Positions 1 through 7,105 of a DNA stretch of 25,051 nt are shown one piece after another. How positions within the stretch are numbered: position 1 is the first letter of the stretch; the number at the start of each line of letters is the position of its first letter. The DNA comes from SURF-25 sp040754255 (lineage in GTDB: Bacteria > Omnitrophota > Gorgyraeia > Gygaellales > Profunditerraquicolaceae). Location of the stretch: assembly GCA_040754255.1 (NCBI GenBank), contig JBFMDA010000019.1, positions 1 to 25,051 on the forward strand, read 5' to 3'. The notes beneath the pieces are model-generated. The model was not told the DNA's origin. It did no database searches and was given only the letters and a program-made list of their open reading frames with translations. A program made the position numbers and the translations under genes.

Positions 1-3000
1 CTGCTGCCAAAAATATCTTCGACATTGGCTAATGCGGTGCCATCATTAGATAAGGTATACTTCAAGCCCACCAATATGGGGTGGCTTTCCTTGTTGGCTA
101 CGGCATATTTAGCAGCCGTGGGAATAGCTGCCAACCAATGTGAACCATTCATATCACCCTGAATGATCAAGGGACTCGTCCTTAAAAATTCAAAGATATG
201 CTGCATGAGGTCCATGTTTCCTACCATAACCGGATCGTCCTTGCCAATATATTCTCCTCCTGCCAGTATCCCTAATTTGGTAACAGAGCTGCCTAGTACC
301 GGTTTATCCAAATAATCATTCGGCCTTTCAATATTCCACCCGGCTGTTGTCTTGCTCCAGACCTGTTTGATATTGAAGCGGTCGGAATCAGCAAGATAAA
401 GATGGATTGCGGGTTCGTCAATCCGGGCATCGAGGAATATCCTTTTGCTGGGAACATAGCCGGATTGTTTTAATAATTGGGCTAACTTTTCTTTCTGATG
501 TGAAGCCAAATCATTTCTGAGTGCTCCGTTGGCATAGCAGTTTCTCACATAATCTTGGTCTGCCGTGTTTTTTAAAGAAGCGAGGGAGTCTGCTACATCA
601 GCGAATACTTCTGGTAATTCGTCTAACGGAATATTGCCGTGCTCATCAAAAGCCTTGGCATCCCATATCTCAAATACCAGGCCATTTTTAAACGCACCGC
701 CCTTAAGAGCGGCATATACCCCTTCTCGTATCGGCCTATTTAAGGCTGCCGGCCCCATTTTATCGCCTGCGAGTATGCCAAATTCCCTTTCACCGCCGGC
801 TATATCCACTAAATAACGGGCTGAGCCTATGCCCTGGTTAGACACATTGCCGGAAAAACCTTTGGTAAGAACGGTAGTGGTTTCTTTTGTTGCTTCCCAT
901 TTTTTCCAGCCTTCCTCCATTAAATCAACCATACGCATATAATCCGATGGCATAACCTGTCTGAGTATTTCAAAGAAACGCGTATTGAAGCGGGAATAAA
1001 AATAAGGGTTGGCCATGGCTGCCTTTGCTTCTTTACCTGCGAAATCCTGCGCTAATCCGTAAGGTTTTTCACCGGCAACCGTCGCTGCCAGATAGCCACG
1101 GGTAAACGCCAAAAACGACAACTGATGCCCCTCTGAGCTGTTACGAGACTTATCTCCCAGCATCAAAATATGGCTATCATCGCCGATACTCAAAGTCGTT
1201 CCTCTTTTTAAGCGCGCCTTATCGGTAGATCCGATAATGTTGCCATCGCTAAGTTTTCCCTGCTCTGCTGCCTCCATAACCGTTGCCCGGTCAATCGCTA
1301 ACATATATTCAGGAGTAAAGTTATGTCCGAATTTTCCTCCCATGTCAGCTTTATCATCGGTAACAGATAAATATTGGCCAGTGGCAACTTTTGCCTCCAC
1401 TGCGCTCATCACCGGGTCAATATCTGCTTCTTTAGGTGCCCGCGTAAAAAGATGGCTTTGTTTATTTCTTAACGGATCAACCTGCTCTTGTGCCGTAAAA
1501 GGAGAAAGATAGGGCTGATCCCATTGATGAGTGGTCATGATTGACGCTAGCCAATCAGCTAATTGTCTCTCCGGTCTTAAGGCCGGCGGATTGATAGCCA
1601 CATGATCAATGATCCCATCTTTCTCTGTAGGGATAACTCCGTTATCCTTGCTCTGCCAACCATACACCACCACATGAGCGACCCCTTCTTTGGGCGCTAT
1701 CCTTGCTTCCTTCAATGTTACCGGTTTTGTGACGACATAGCGTTCGCCATTATCTCCGCCAGGGACAAAATTAACATCATAAAACATACTGGCAACCCCG
1801 CCCACTGCATCTGCTCCGCTCTGGCTTCTACATATAAAGGTAGGGTTAAGCGAACGTAAATTACCTTTTTCCCCATACACCGGCTGGTATACCACACTAA
1901 CCACTGGTTCGGTTGAAGGCAAGGTGCTACCCTCTACCGCATATATTGAGGTAATCAGAAAATCATTAGGCTGGCTCGCAAGCGCCAAAAGCTCCAGGCC
2001 TTCATTTTTAGACGGATATTTTGTTCCTTTTGCGTCTTCAAATGCCGCGGAATTCTCAAATTCCCAGACCGGCCCGTTAAAATTACCCTTCAAGACATCA
2101 TCGGTACGCCTGACTATTGCCCTAAAGCCCCGAACGCCAACTTTGCCCGTAGGCGTAAATCCTAATTTTTGCAAAGGAGTGGAGCCTGGCATAAAAAATT
2201 CATGATAGAGTTTAATATTAGCTGCTCCGATCCCGGCGCCAACCATTTTGGCAATCACCACCGGTTCCGATTTTCGTTCGGTTATGGAGTGAGCTTGATA
2301 TTTTAACCTTGTGGCTTTGGCGACATCAGCCAGAGTCATAGAATTGACAATTGTTCCCTGCTTTAACAAGCCAAGCTCCTGCGCTTTTAAAGCTCCTGTT
2401 TTTAACGCTTCAATAATTACTCTTTGCACAGCGGCGTTTAATTCGCCGTATCTGTGAGTAACTTGCACATCTATATCGGTGCCGCCAAAATCTCTTACCA
2501 CTGCGCTTAGTATTTTTCCCTGGGCTATTGCTTGGTTTAGTTGATCTTGGACCGCATTCACCACTGCATCAGGGATCTTTTCAATGGGAGACGCGAATAG
2601 CTCGCTTATTCTATATGAGTGGTAGTCATTAGTAAAAAATCCCTTAGGCTGGCCTTCCGGGACACTAAAATCTTTTCTTGTTTCCAGAGGCGAACTGGCG
2701 TTCCTTGCTCCTCCTGTAAAAATGCTGGTTATTAGTGATGGCAGAAGCTGTCCACGTTCGGCTTTGCCGGTAAGCGAAACCATGCCATTCCCCAATGCCC
2801 TGGTAATAAGAGGATTACTGCCGGTGAATGTACCAATAGGTGAAGAGCTTGACGCGCCAAGGCGAGGCATTTGTAATTCGTTCCTCAAAGCAATGCCGCC
2901 GCTAAAGAATGTCCTGAAGGCCCCGTTAATCTCTTTGGTGACGTGGTATTCTCCGCTGGTAACTGATTTCTGGTATTCAGTAAAATAGTCTGTCTTCGAC

Positions 3001-3893
3001 CAAGGCTGCGAGGAAGTCAATCCGCTTAAGTTACCGCTGTTAATCAGGCTTGCGTACATACCATGTGTCCCTGCAAACTTGCCCTTGAACCAACGGGCCA
3101 GTATCAAAGAATTAAACACCTGGCGCAAGGCAGCATATTTAGGAGAAGAATTTACTTCTTTGGTAAGTTGAGGAATAATGCTGCGACGGATTAACTGTGC
3201 AGAGTATTCGTTTAAGGTTTTAAACCTTTTATCGCTGAAATTAAAGGTAGCGGAATTCTTCAGGTGATCCTGCTCTAACATAACCTTCAATGTTGCCTTG
3301 TATACGAACGCAGAAGAGCCGCTTTCCCGGATAATCACTTCAGCGGGTATGATCCAGGGACGGATCAAGGTAGGCATAGTGACGTTCTCAGAACCAAAAA
3401 GCGCAGCTGCTTTCTTGGATAATTCATTCCAATATGCAGCGCCTTCTGCGGTCTCAGGAGAAGTAAACCGTGCAACATCCTTTTTAAGCTGCAGGTCCGC
3501 CTCCAAGAGAACCTTGCCTACATCAGTTTTAGCTAATGCCTCGTTAATAATTTCATTCTCTGAATCCGGGCGCAAATTAACCCAGAAATTTTCATCGGGA
3601 AGAGCAATGCCTACTAGGAAATATTTTAAAAGCTCCTGGCCTTTTTCTCTAACCTGGGAATCATTGGTATTCTTCACATCGCCTTTGTCAATAAGCACCT
3701 GGAAGGTATCGGTAAGCGGATTGTAGGAAAAATAACGTAATTGGATCGGCCTGAATTTCTCAGGTCCGGAGAAACCGGTCATATACTTAGATATATCCAG
3801 CTGAGAAACTGCCTGGGCAAAACCGGTCTGCTGTACTATGAAGGTTAACACAATCAAAAGCGAAAAAACCTTTTTTAGGCCGGACACTTTCAT
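1..3893 (-). CDS. Large secreted protein with tandem FBP aldolase/phosphatase-like domains (3' end outside window)
   Basis: The minus frame is open from an ATG at 3893 to the window edge (about 1,297 codons). Residues 1-28 are a Sec signal peptide: Lys-rich start, VFSLLIVLTFIV core, cleavage near AQA. Residues about 30-430 form a domain I cannot name. Residues about 436-800 and 840 to the edge each resemble archaeal-type FBP aldolase/phosphatase (FBPA/P). The second copy keeps the metal and catalytic signature: D850 and H857 in KADMGGKFGH, GDD 904-906, FSGN 1013-1016, D1044 of the GDK motif, Y1215-x-x-K1218 followed by DDP (the Tyr/Schiff-base Lys pair of the family) and GSH ending at H1252. 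The first copy keeps the fold motifs (THRYGELN, SEPVVI, LLALA) but has GGTD at 470-473 instead of GDD and lacks the DK and KDDP motifs, so it is probably inactive. The RBS GGGAGGAG sits 5 nt before the ATG. The known enzyme is cytosolic and gluconeogenic; export is unexpected. FBPA/P fold assignment is confident, substrate is unknown. Confidence 0.85.
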   Translation of the reverse strand, partial: MKVSGLKKVFSLLIVLTFIVQQTGFAQAVSQLDISKYMTGFSGPEKFRPIQLRYFSYNPLTDTFQVLIDKGDVKNTNDSQVREKGQELLKYFLVGIALPDENFWVNLRPDSENEIINEALAKTDVGKVLLEADLQLKKDVARFTSPETAEGAAYWNELSKKAAALFGSENVTMPTLIRPWIIPAEVIIRESGSSAFVYKATLKVMLEQDHLKNSATFNFSDKRFKTLNEYSAQLIRRSIIPQLTKEVNSSPKYAALRQVFNSLILARWFKGKFAGTHGMYASLINSGNLSGLTSSQPWSKTDYFTEYQKSVTSGEYHVTKEINGAFRTFFSGGIALRNELQMPRLGASSSSPIGTFTGSNPLITRALGNGMVSLTGKAERGQLLPSLITSIFTGGARNASSPLETRKDFSVPEGQPKGFFTNDYHSYRISELFASPIEKIPDAVVNAVQDQLNQAIAQGKILSAVVRDFGGTDIDVQVTHRYGELNAAVQRVIIEALKTGALKAQELGLLKQGTIVNSMTLADVAKATRLKYQAHSITERKSEPVVIAKMVGAGIGAANIKLYHEFFMPGSTPLQKLGFTPTGKVGVRGFRAIVRRTDDVLKGNFNGPVWEFENSAAFEDAKGTKYPSKNEGLELLALASQPNDFLITSIYAVEGSTLPSTEPVVSVVYQPVYGEKGNLRSLNPTFICRSQSGADAVGGVASMFYDVNFVPGGDNGERYVVTKPVTLKEARIAPKEGVAHVVVYGWQSKDNGVIPTEKDGIIDHVAINPPALRPERQLADWLASIMTTHQWDQPYLSPFTAQEQVDPLRNKQSHLFTRAPKEADIDPVMSAVEAKVATGQYLSVTDDKADMGGKFGHNFTPEYMLAIDRATVMEAAEQGKLSDGNIIGSTDKARLKRGTTLSIGDDSHILMLGDKSRNSSEGHQLSFLAFTRGYLAATVAGEKPYGLAQDFAGKEAKAAMANPYFYSRFNTRFFEILRQVMPSDYMRMVDLMEEGWKKWEATKETTTVLTKGFSGNVSNQGIGSARYLVDIAGGEREFGILAGDKMGPAALNRPIREGVYAALKGGAFKNGLVFEIWDAKAFDEHGNIPLDELPEVFADVADSLASLKNTADQDYVRNCYANGALRNDLASHQKEKLAQLLKQSGYVPSKRIFLDARIDEPAIHLYLADSDRFNIKQVWSKTTAGWNIERPNDYLDKPVLGSSVTKLGILAGGEYIGKDDPVMVGNMDLMQHIFEFLRTSPLIIQGDMNGSHWLAAIPTAAKYAVANKESHPILVGLKYTLSNDGTALANVEDIFGS

Positions 3894-3940
3894 TACTGCT
3901 CCTCCCTTGTTAAAGTTTTTTTAAACTCTTTATTATCTAT

Positions 3941-3978
3941 AAAAAAATAAAACCAGATTGACCCATTTCAATCTGGTT
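3941..3978 (-). terminator. Intrinsic terminator inside the 5' leader (attenuator)
   Basis: Read on the minus strand, AACCAGATTGA (3978-3968), loop AATGGG and TCAATCTGGTT (3961-3951) form a perfect 11-bp stem, followed directly by TTATTTTTTT. It lies between the promoter and the start codon of the large gene, not after a gene, so it should act as a premature terminator controlling read-through. Confidence 0.8.
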
Positions 3979-3987
3979 CCTGTATCA

Positions 3988-4017
3988 GGCTTTCGGCGTC
4001 CTCCTACACCAAAAACC
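3988..4017 (-). promoter_or_regulatory. 12-bp leader hairpin with AGGAGG loop (possible aptamer or attenuator element)
   Basis: In the minus-strand RNA, GGUUUUUGGUGU (4017-4006) pairs with ACGCCGAAAGCC (3999-3988) along all 12 positions around a 6-nt loop AGGAGG. Three of the pairs are G-U, which pair in this RNA but would be A-C mismatches in the opposite strand, so the structure fits transcription toward the FBPA/P-like gene. The first eight bases of the 5' arm can instead pair with CAGGAACC (3982-3975), which includes the first four bases of the downstream terminator stem. I do not recognise a known riboswitch class. Confidence 0.6.
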
Positions 4018-4042
4018 TTACCTCGCTAGCAAACTTTCCGAA

Positions 4043-4070
4043 AGTATAACATATGATTCCGATTTGTCAA
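4043..4070 (-). promoter_or_regulatory. Sigma70-type promoter of the FBPA/P-like gene
   Basis: On the minus strand TTGACA (4070-4065) is separated by 16 bp from TATACT (4048-4043). This is close to consensus in both hexamers. The start of transcription would fall near 4036, leaving a leader of about 140 nt before the ATG at 3893. The preceding cupin gene ends at 4121, so the big gene appears to be its own transcription unit. Confidence 0.75.
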
Positions 4071-4120
4071 GTTTTTTTTAGGCCGTGCCCATTATGACCG
4101 CATCTGCATCAACCAGGATA

Positions 4121-4450
4121 CTACAAAACCAAAGGCATAGTAACGTAGACATATCGCAGTGTTCCGTTACCTATATTTTTTATATCGTGGCCGGTTTCAG
4201 GCGGGATGTACACCAGGCTTTTTGCCTGCACAGCGCAAAAAAGCTTCCCTTCAATATAGACTTCTGCCGTCCCCTCCAATATTATAATCGCTTCTTCCTT
4301 GGCATCAGTAACATGTTCGCCTATGGATTCTTGGGGTTTTAAGGTGACGTAGCCTGACTTCATGCCTGCAGTAGCAGGAATTCCTGCGAGCAAACGCTGG
4401 AAGCGTTCGTCGCCCCCTATCGGCGTTACCAAGGGTTTCAGCTTTTGCAT
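4121..4450 (-). CDS. Small cupin-domain protein
   Basis: A 109-residue single-domain cupin. The first cupin motif is visible as GEHVTDAKEEAIIILEG (one His and Glu of the usual metal set; the second His of HxH is replaced). The second motif is YIPPETGHDIKN, with its His. Such proteins bind a metal or small ligand in a beta barrel. The start overlaps the end of larB by 13 bp, so it is probably translated with it, and a role linked to the nickel-pincer pathway or its substrate is plausible but not proven. No clear Shine-Dalgarno sequence precedes the ATG. Confidence 0.75.
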   Translation of the reverse strand: MQKLKPLVTPIGGDERFQRLLAGIPATAGMKSGYVTLKPQESIGEHVTDAKEEAIIILEGTAEVYIEGKLFCAVQAKSLVYIPPETGHDIKNIGNGTLRYVYVTMPLVL

Positions 4451-5196
4451 AGCGACATCTTATGTATCAGTGAGGCGATATAGCCTGCGCCGAATCCGTT
4501 GTTGATATTTACAACCGAGACATTCGGGGCACAACTATTAAGCATGGTTAATAAGGGGGCGATGCCGTTAAAATTCGCTCCATACCCCACCGAGGTAGGC
4601 ACGGCAATAACCGGGCAGGAAACTAACCCTCCTACGACCGAAGGAAGAACGCCATCCATGCCCGCGATCACGATAATGCAACGGCTTTGGGCAATCCGGC
4701 CAAAGGAATCAAGCAGCCTGTGTAACCCGGCTACGCCCACATCATATACCCGTTCCACGCGGCTGCCGCACACCGTTGCCGTTATTGCTGCCTCTTCGGC
4801 GACCGCAAGATCTGCGGTTCCCGCACATACGACCGAAATAAAACCGTCCTTTGCGGGCTTTTTTTCCAATACATATACGGAACCTGCCTCCTTGTTATAG
4901 GCAGCATTGCGGTTTATCTTCTTTATCGTGCGAAAAACCTTTTCGTCTGCCCGCGTCAAAAGGACGTTTTTATTCCTGCGGGATAAAGAAGTAAAAATTG
5001 CCCTGATCTGCTCTATGCGTTTTCCCGGGCAAAAAATAACCTCGGGGAACCCCGTGCGCACCAGGCGGTGATGGTCAACCTTGGCAAACCCCAAGTCTTC
5101 ATAAGGCAGGTGCCTGAGCTTTAAGAAAGCCTCCTGCGCGGATATTTTCCCTGCTTTTACTTTTTTAAACAATGCTATTATTTTTTTCTTGTCCAT
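4438..5196 (-). CDS. larB: LarB, pyridinium-3,5-biscarboxylate mononucleotide synthase
   Basis: A 252-residue protein of the AIR-carboxylase (PurE-like) family. LarB carboxylates and hydrolyses nicotinic acid adenine dinucleotide, the first step of nickel-pincer nucleotide (NPN) cofactor synthesis in the cytoplasm. Signatures are CAGTADLAVAEEA (near 124), AGMDGVLPSVVGG, PTSVGYGA and NGFGAG. Cys222 lies in NSCAPNVSVVNI, at the position where the Lactobacillus plantarum enzyme has its adduct-forming Cys221. The length matches the family. A GAGGTG ribosome site lies just before the ATG, and the start overlaps the end of larE by 19 bp. The short N-terminal helical segment (residues 1-50) is typical of LarB and separates it from PurE. 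Confidence 0.9.
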   Translation of the reverse strand: MDKKKIIALFKKVKAGKISAQEAFLKLRHLPYEDLGFAKVDHHRLVRTGFPEVIFCPGKRIEQIRAIFTSLSRRNKNVLLTRADEKVFRTIKKINRNAAYNKEAGSVYVLEKKPAKDGFISVVCAGTADLAVAEEAAITATVCGSRVERVYDVGVAGLHRLLDSFGRIAQSRCIIVIAGMDGVLPSVVGGLVSCPVIAVPTSVGYGANFNGIAPLLTMLNSCAPNVSVVNINNGFGAGYIASLIHKMSLCKS

Positions 5197-5990
5197 CCCA
5201 ACACCTCATTCATCGAGCCGCTGCGGTAACCATCAAGGTCTAAGGCAACGTAGGTGAAGCCAAGCGACTTAAGTTGTGCCGAAATTCTCTTGCGCATTTT
5301 TATTACCAGCGGAATTTTCTTCTCGTCTACTTCGATACGGGCAGCCTCGCCGTGCAGACGCACGCGCACCTGCGAAAACTTATGCGTACGCAGAAATTCC
5401 TCTGCCCTGCCGATCTCAAGAAGCCTTCGAGCGGTAATCTTTTGTCCGTAAGGGACCCTCGATGCAAGGCAGGCCATTGCCGGCTGTTTCCATGTCGACA
5501 GCCCCATCGCTTTCGATAAGGCCCTTATTTCTTTTTTGGTCAGCCCTGCTTCCTTAAGCGGGCTCCTGACCCCTAATTCCTGGACTGCCCTAGAACCGGG
5601 CCGGTAATCCTTTGCATCGTCGGCATTGCTTGCCTCGACCACAGAGAATAATCCGAGCTTTCCGGCAAGCCGGTTCAGCTGGATAAATAACCCTTTCTTA
5701 CAATAATAGCACCGTTCTTTTGGATTGCTCCAGAATTTTTTCTGCGGTGAATCAGCCACTAACCTGTGCCGCACGCCGAGGTATTTTGCCAGCGAGACAG
5801 CCCTTTTCTTTTCGGATACCGGCATAGCCGCAGATACCGCAGTCACTGCCAGCACTTTGTCCTTAAGGACATCCGCAGCAACAGCCAATAGAAACGTGCT
5901 ATCTACGCCACCTGAGAAAGCGACCAATGCAGAGCCGGCGCTTTTTAAGATACGGCGCAGTTTTTTGAGTTTTTTCTCAGTAGTACTCAT
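5178..5990 (-). CDS. larE: LarE, ATP-dependent sulfur transferase for nickel-pincer cofactor
   Basis: A PP-loop ATPase that adenylates the LarB product and converts its carboxylates to thiocarboxylates. The ATP pyrophosphatase loop SGGVDS is at 26-31. Cys174 in PAMACLASR matches the sulfur-donating Cys176 of L. plantarum LarE. Cys94 and Cys97 in RCYYCK give three candidate cysteines in total, which may indicate the form carrying a [4Fe-4S] cluster rather than the sacrificial type. I start at the ATG at 5990 (270 residues, family length, 8 nt after the glycosidase stop); an in-frame ATG at 6053 would overlap the upstream gene by 55 bp and adds a basic tail unlike the family. The end overlaps larB. 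Confidence 0.9.
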   Translation of the reverse strand: MSTTEKKLKKLRRILKSAGSALVAFSGGVDSTFLLAVAADVLKDKVLAVTAVSAAMPVSEKKRAVSLAKYLGVRHRLVADSPQKKFWSNPKERCYYCKKGLFIQLNRLAGKLGLFSVVEASNADDAKDYRPGSRAVQELGVRSPLKEAGLTKKEIRALSKAMGLSTWKQPAMACLASRVPYGQKITARRLLEIGRAEEFLRTHKFSQVRVRLHGEAARIEVDEKKIPLVIKMRKRISAQLKSLGFTYVALDLDGYRSGSMNEVLGWTRKK

Positions 5991-5998
5991 ACAACATG

Positions 5999-7105
5999 CT
6001 ATAAGCCTTTTGCAGGCTTTCTCCTCTTTGTGCGCTCCCATTCTCTTACGCATCGTTTATACGCAAAAAAAGCCGGTTTTGCGGAATAGTCCCAGCGGAT
6101 AAGGCCGAAATAATCGGTGCCGTTGTCCCAATGCGTGTCGCAATCGCGGAAAAACGCCCAGAACACTTTCTCAACAGCCGCTTCATTCAATAACGCAGTA
6201 TACACGTCTTTTACCCACGCTGCCTGCGTGCGCTCGTCGGGATTCTTACCCATCCACCAGTTATTCACGGTAAGCCCTCTTTTTACGCCGGGGCAGCCGA
6301 TTTCGGTAATCCATATCGGCTTGCCGGCATCGCCGTTTCTAGCCATAATCTTTCGCGCAAGCTTAGGATACGCTTTTACCGCTTCAATGGCTTTATAGTT
6401 AAGGGGGGACTCAAAAATATGGAGGTTCAGAATATCAAAATAGTCTTTTGCGCCGTTATCGTAAAGGCGGTTGACGCTTGAGATGCCGCCGGCAAGGCCG
6501 CCGTTTAATACTTTGCACTCAGGGTCTGCCTTTTTTAAGGCGGTGTACGTATCCTTTAAAAGGCTGCAGTAACTTTTAAGCCCATCCTGGTTTGACCAGT
6601 ATATCCGGGAATCAGGCTCATTCCATACCTCCCAATACCGGATAATGCCCTTGTAGCGCCCAGCAACCTTTGCGGCGTAGTGCGCATACAGGCTGTTGTC
6701 AGCAGGAGGACAGTTCCACTCGCTGCATGAGGCTGCCCAGGGAGTATTGTAGTGCAAAATCCCCAGAATCTGGATGCCTTCTTTCGTGGCAGCCTTTACC
6801 AGCGCGTCGTATTTACTGAAATCGAACGCTCCTTGTCGGGGTTCGATTTCGCTCCACAAAAAATCCATGCGCACAAAACCTACCCCTGCCTTTTTCATCA
6901 GTTTCAAGGCCTTCTGCAACGCTTTATCATCGGGGAATTTGAAATTATTCCACGAATGGTTCCAATGCAGGAATTCAAGTACGCCGAAAGGCGAATCTTC
7001 TTTTGCCCCATACCGGCCGGACATTGTCTCTTTCTCCCTGGCTTTTAGCGTCACAGGCCCGCACAACACAATACAGGCACACATACAAAGGCACAGAATC
7101 TTCAT
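5999..7105 (-). CDS. Secreted GH39-like (clan A) glycoside hydrolase
   Basis: A 368-residue protein with a Cys-rich hydrophobic signal peptide in the first 22 residues, so it should act outside the inner membrane. The rest reads as a (beta/alpha)8 retaining glycosidase of clan GH-A, nearest in feel to GH39 or GH5. WEVWNEPD carries the likely acid/base Glu163, and IWITEIGCP carries the likely nucleophile Glu268, about 105 residues apart as expected. FVRMDFLWSEIEPRQGAFDF is typical of the first strand and helix. The start ATG overlaps the Maf-M48 stop (ATGA), with an AGGAAA ribosome site. Substrate is unknown. Placement between a lipoprotein protease and larE suggests envelope or polysaccharide work, which is inference. 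Confidence 0.8.
   Translation of the reverse strand: MKILCLCMCACIVLCGPVTLKAREKETMSGRYGAKEDSPFGVLEFLHWNHSWNNFKFPDDKALQKALKLMKKAGVGFVRMDFLWSEIEPRQGAFDFSKYDALVKAATKEGIQILGILHYNTPWAASCSEWNCPPADNSLYAHYAAKVAGRYKGIIRYWEVWNEPDSRIYWSNQDGLKSYCSLLKDTYTALKKADPECKVLNGGLAGGISSVNRLYDNGAKDYFDILNLHIFESPLNYKAIEAVKAYPKLARKIMARNGDAGKPIWITEIGCPGVKRGLTVNNWWMGKNPDERTQAAWVKDVYTALLNEAAVEKVFWAFFRDCDTHWDNGTDYFGLIRWDYSAKPAFFAYKRCVREWERTKRRKPAKGL

Noticed and set aside
3950..4040. Known riboswitch class (c-di-GMP-I or fluoride) in the leader of the large gene
   Set aside because: Fragments such as GGACGC...AAAGCC and UAGCGAGGU recall the c-di-GMP-I core, but they are in the wrong order, have an insertion and lack the second paired domain. 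The fluoride consensus does not fit either. Left as an unassigned structured leader.
5178..6053. Longer LarE beginning at 6053
   Set aside because: It would overlap the glycosidase gene by 55 bp and lacks a ribosome site; the 21 extra residues are absent from the family as I know it.
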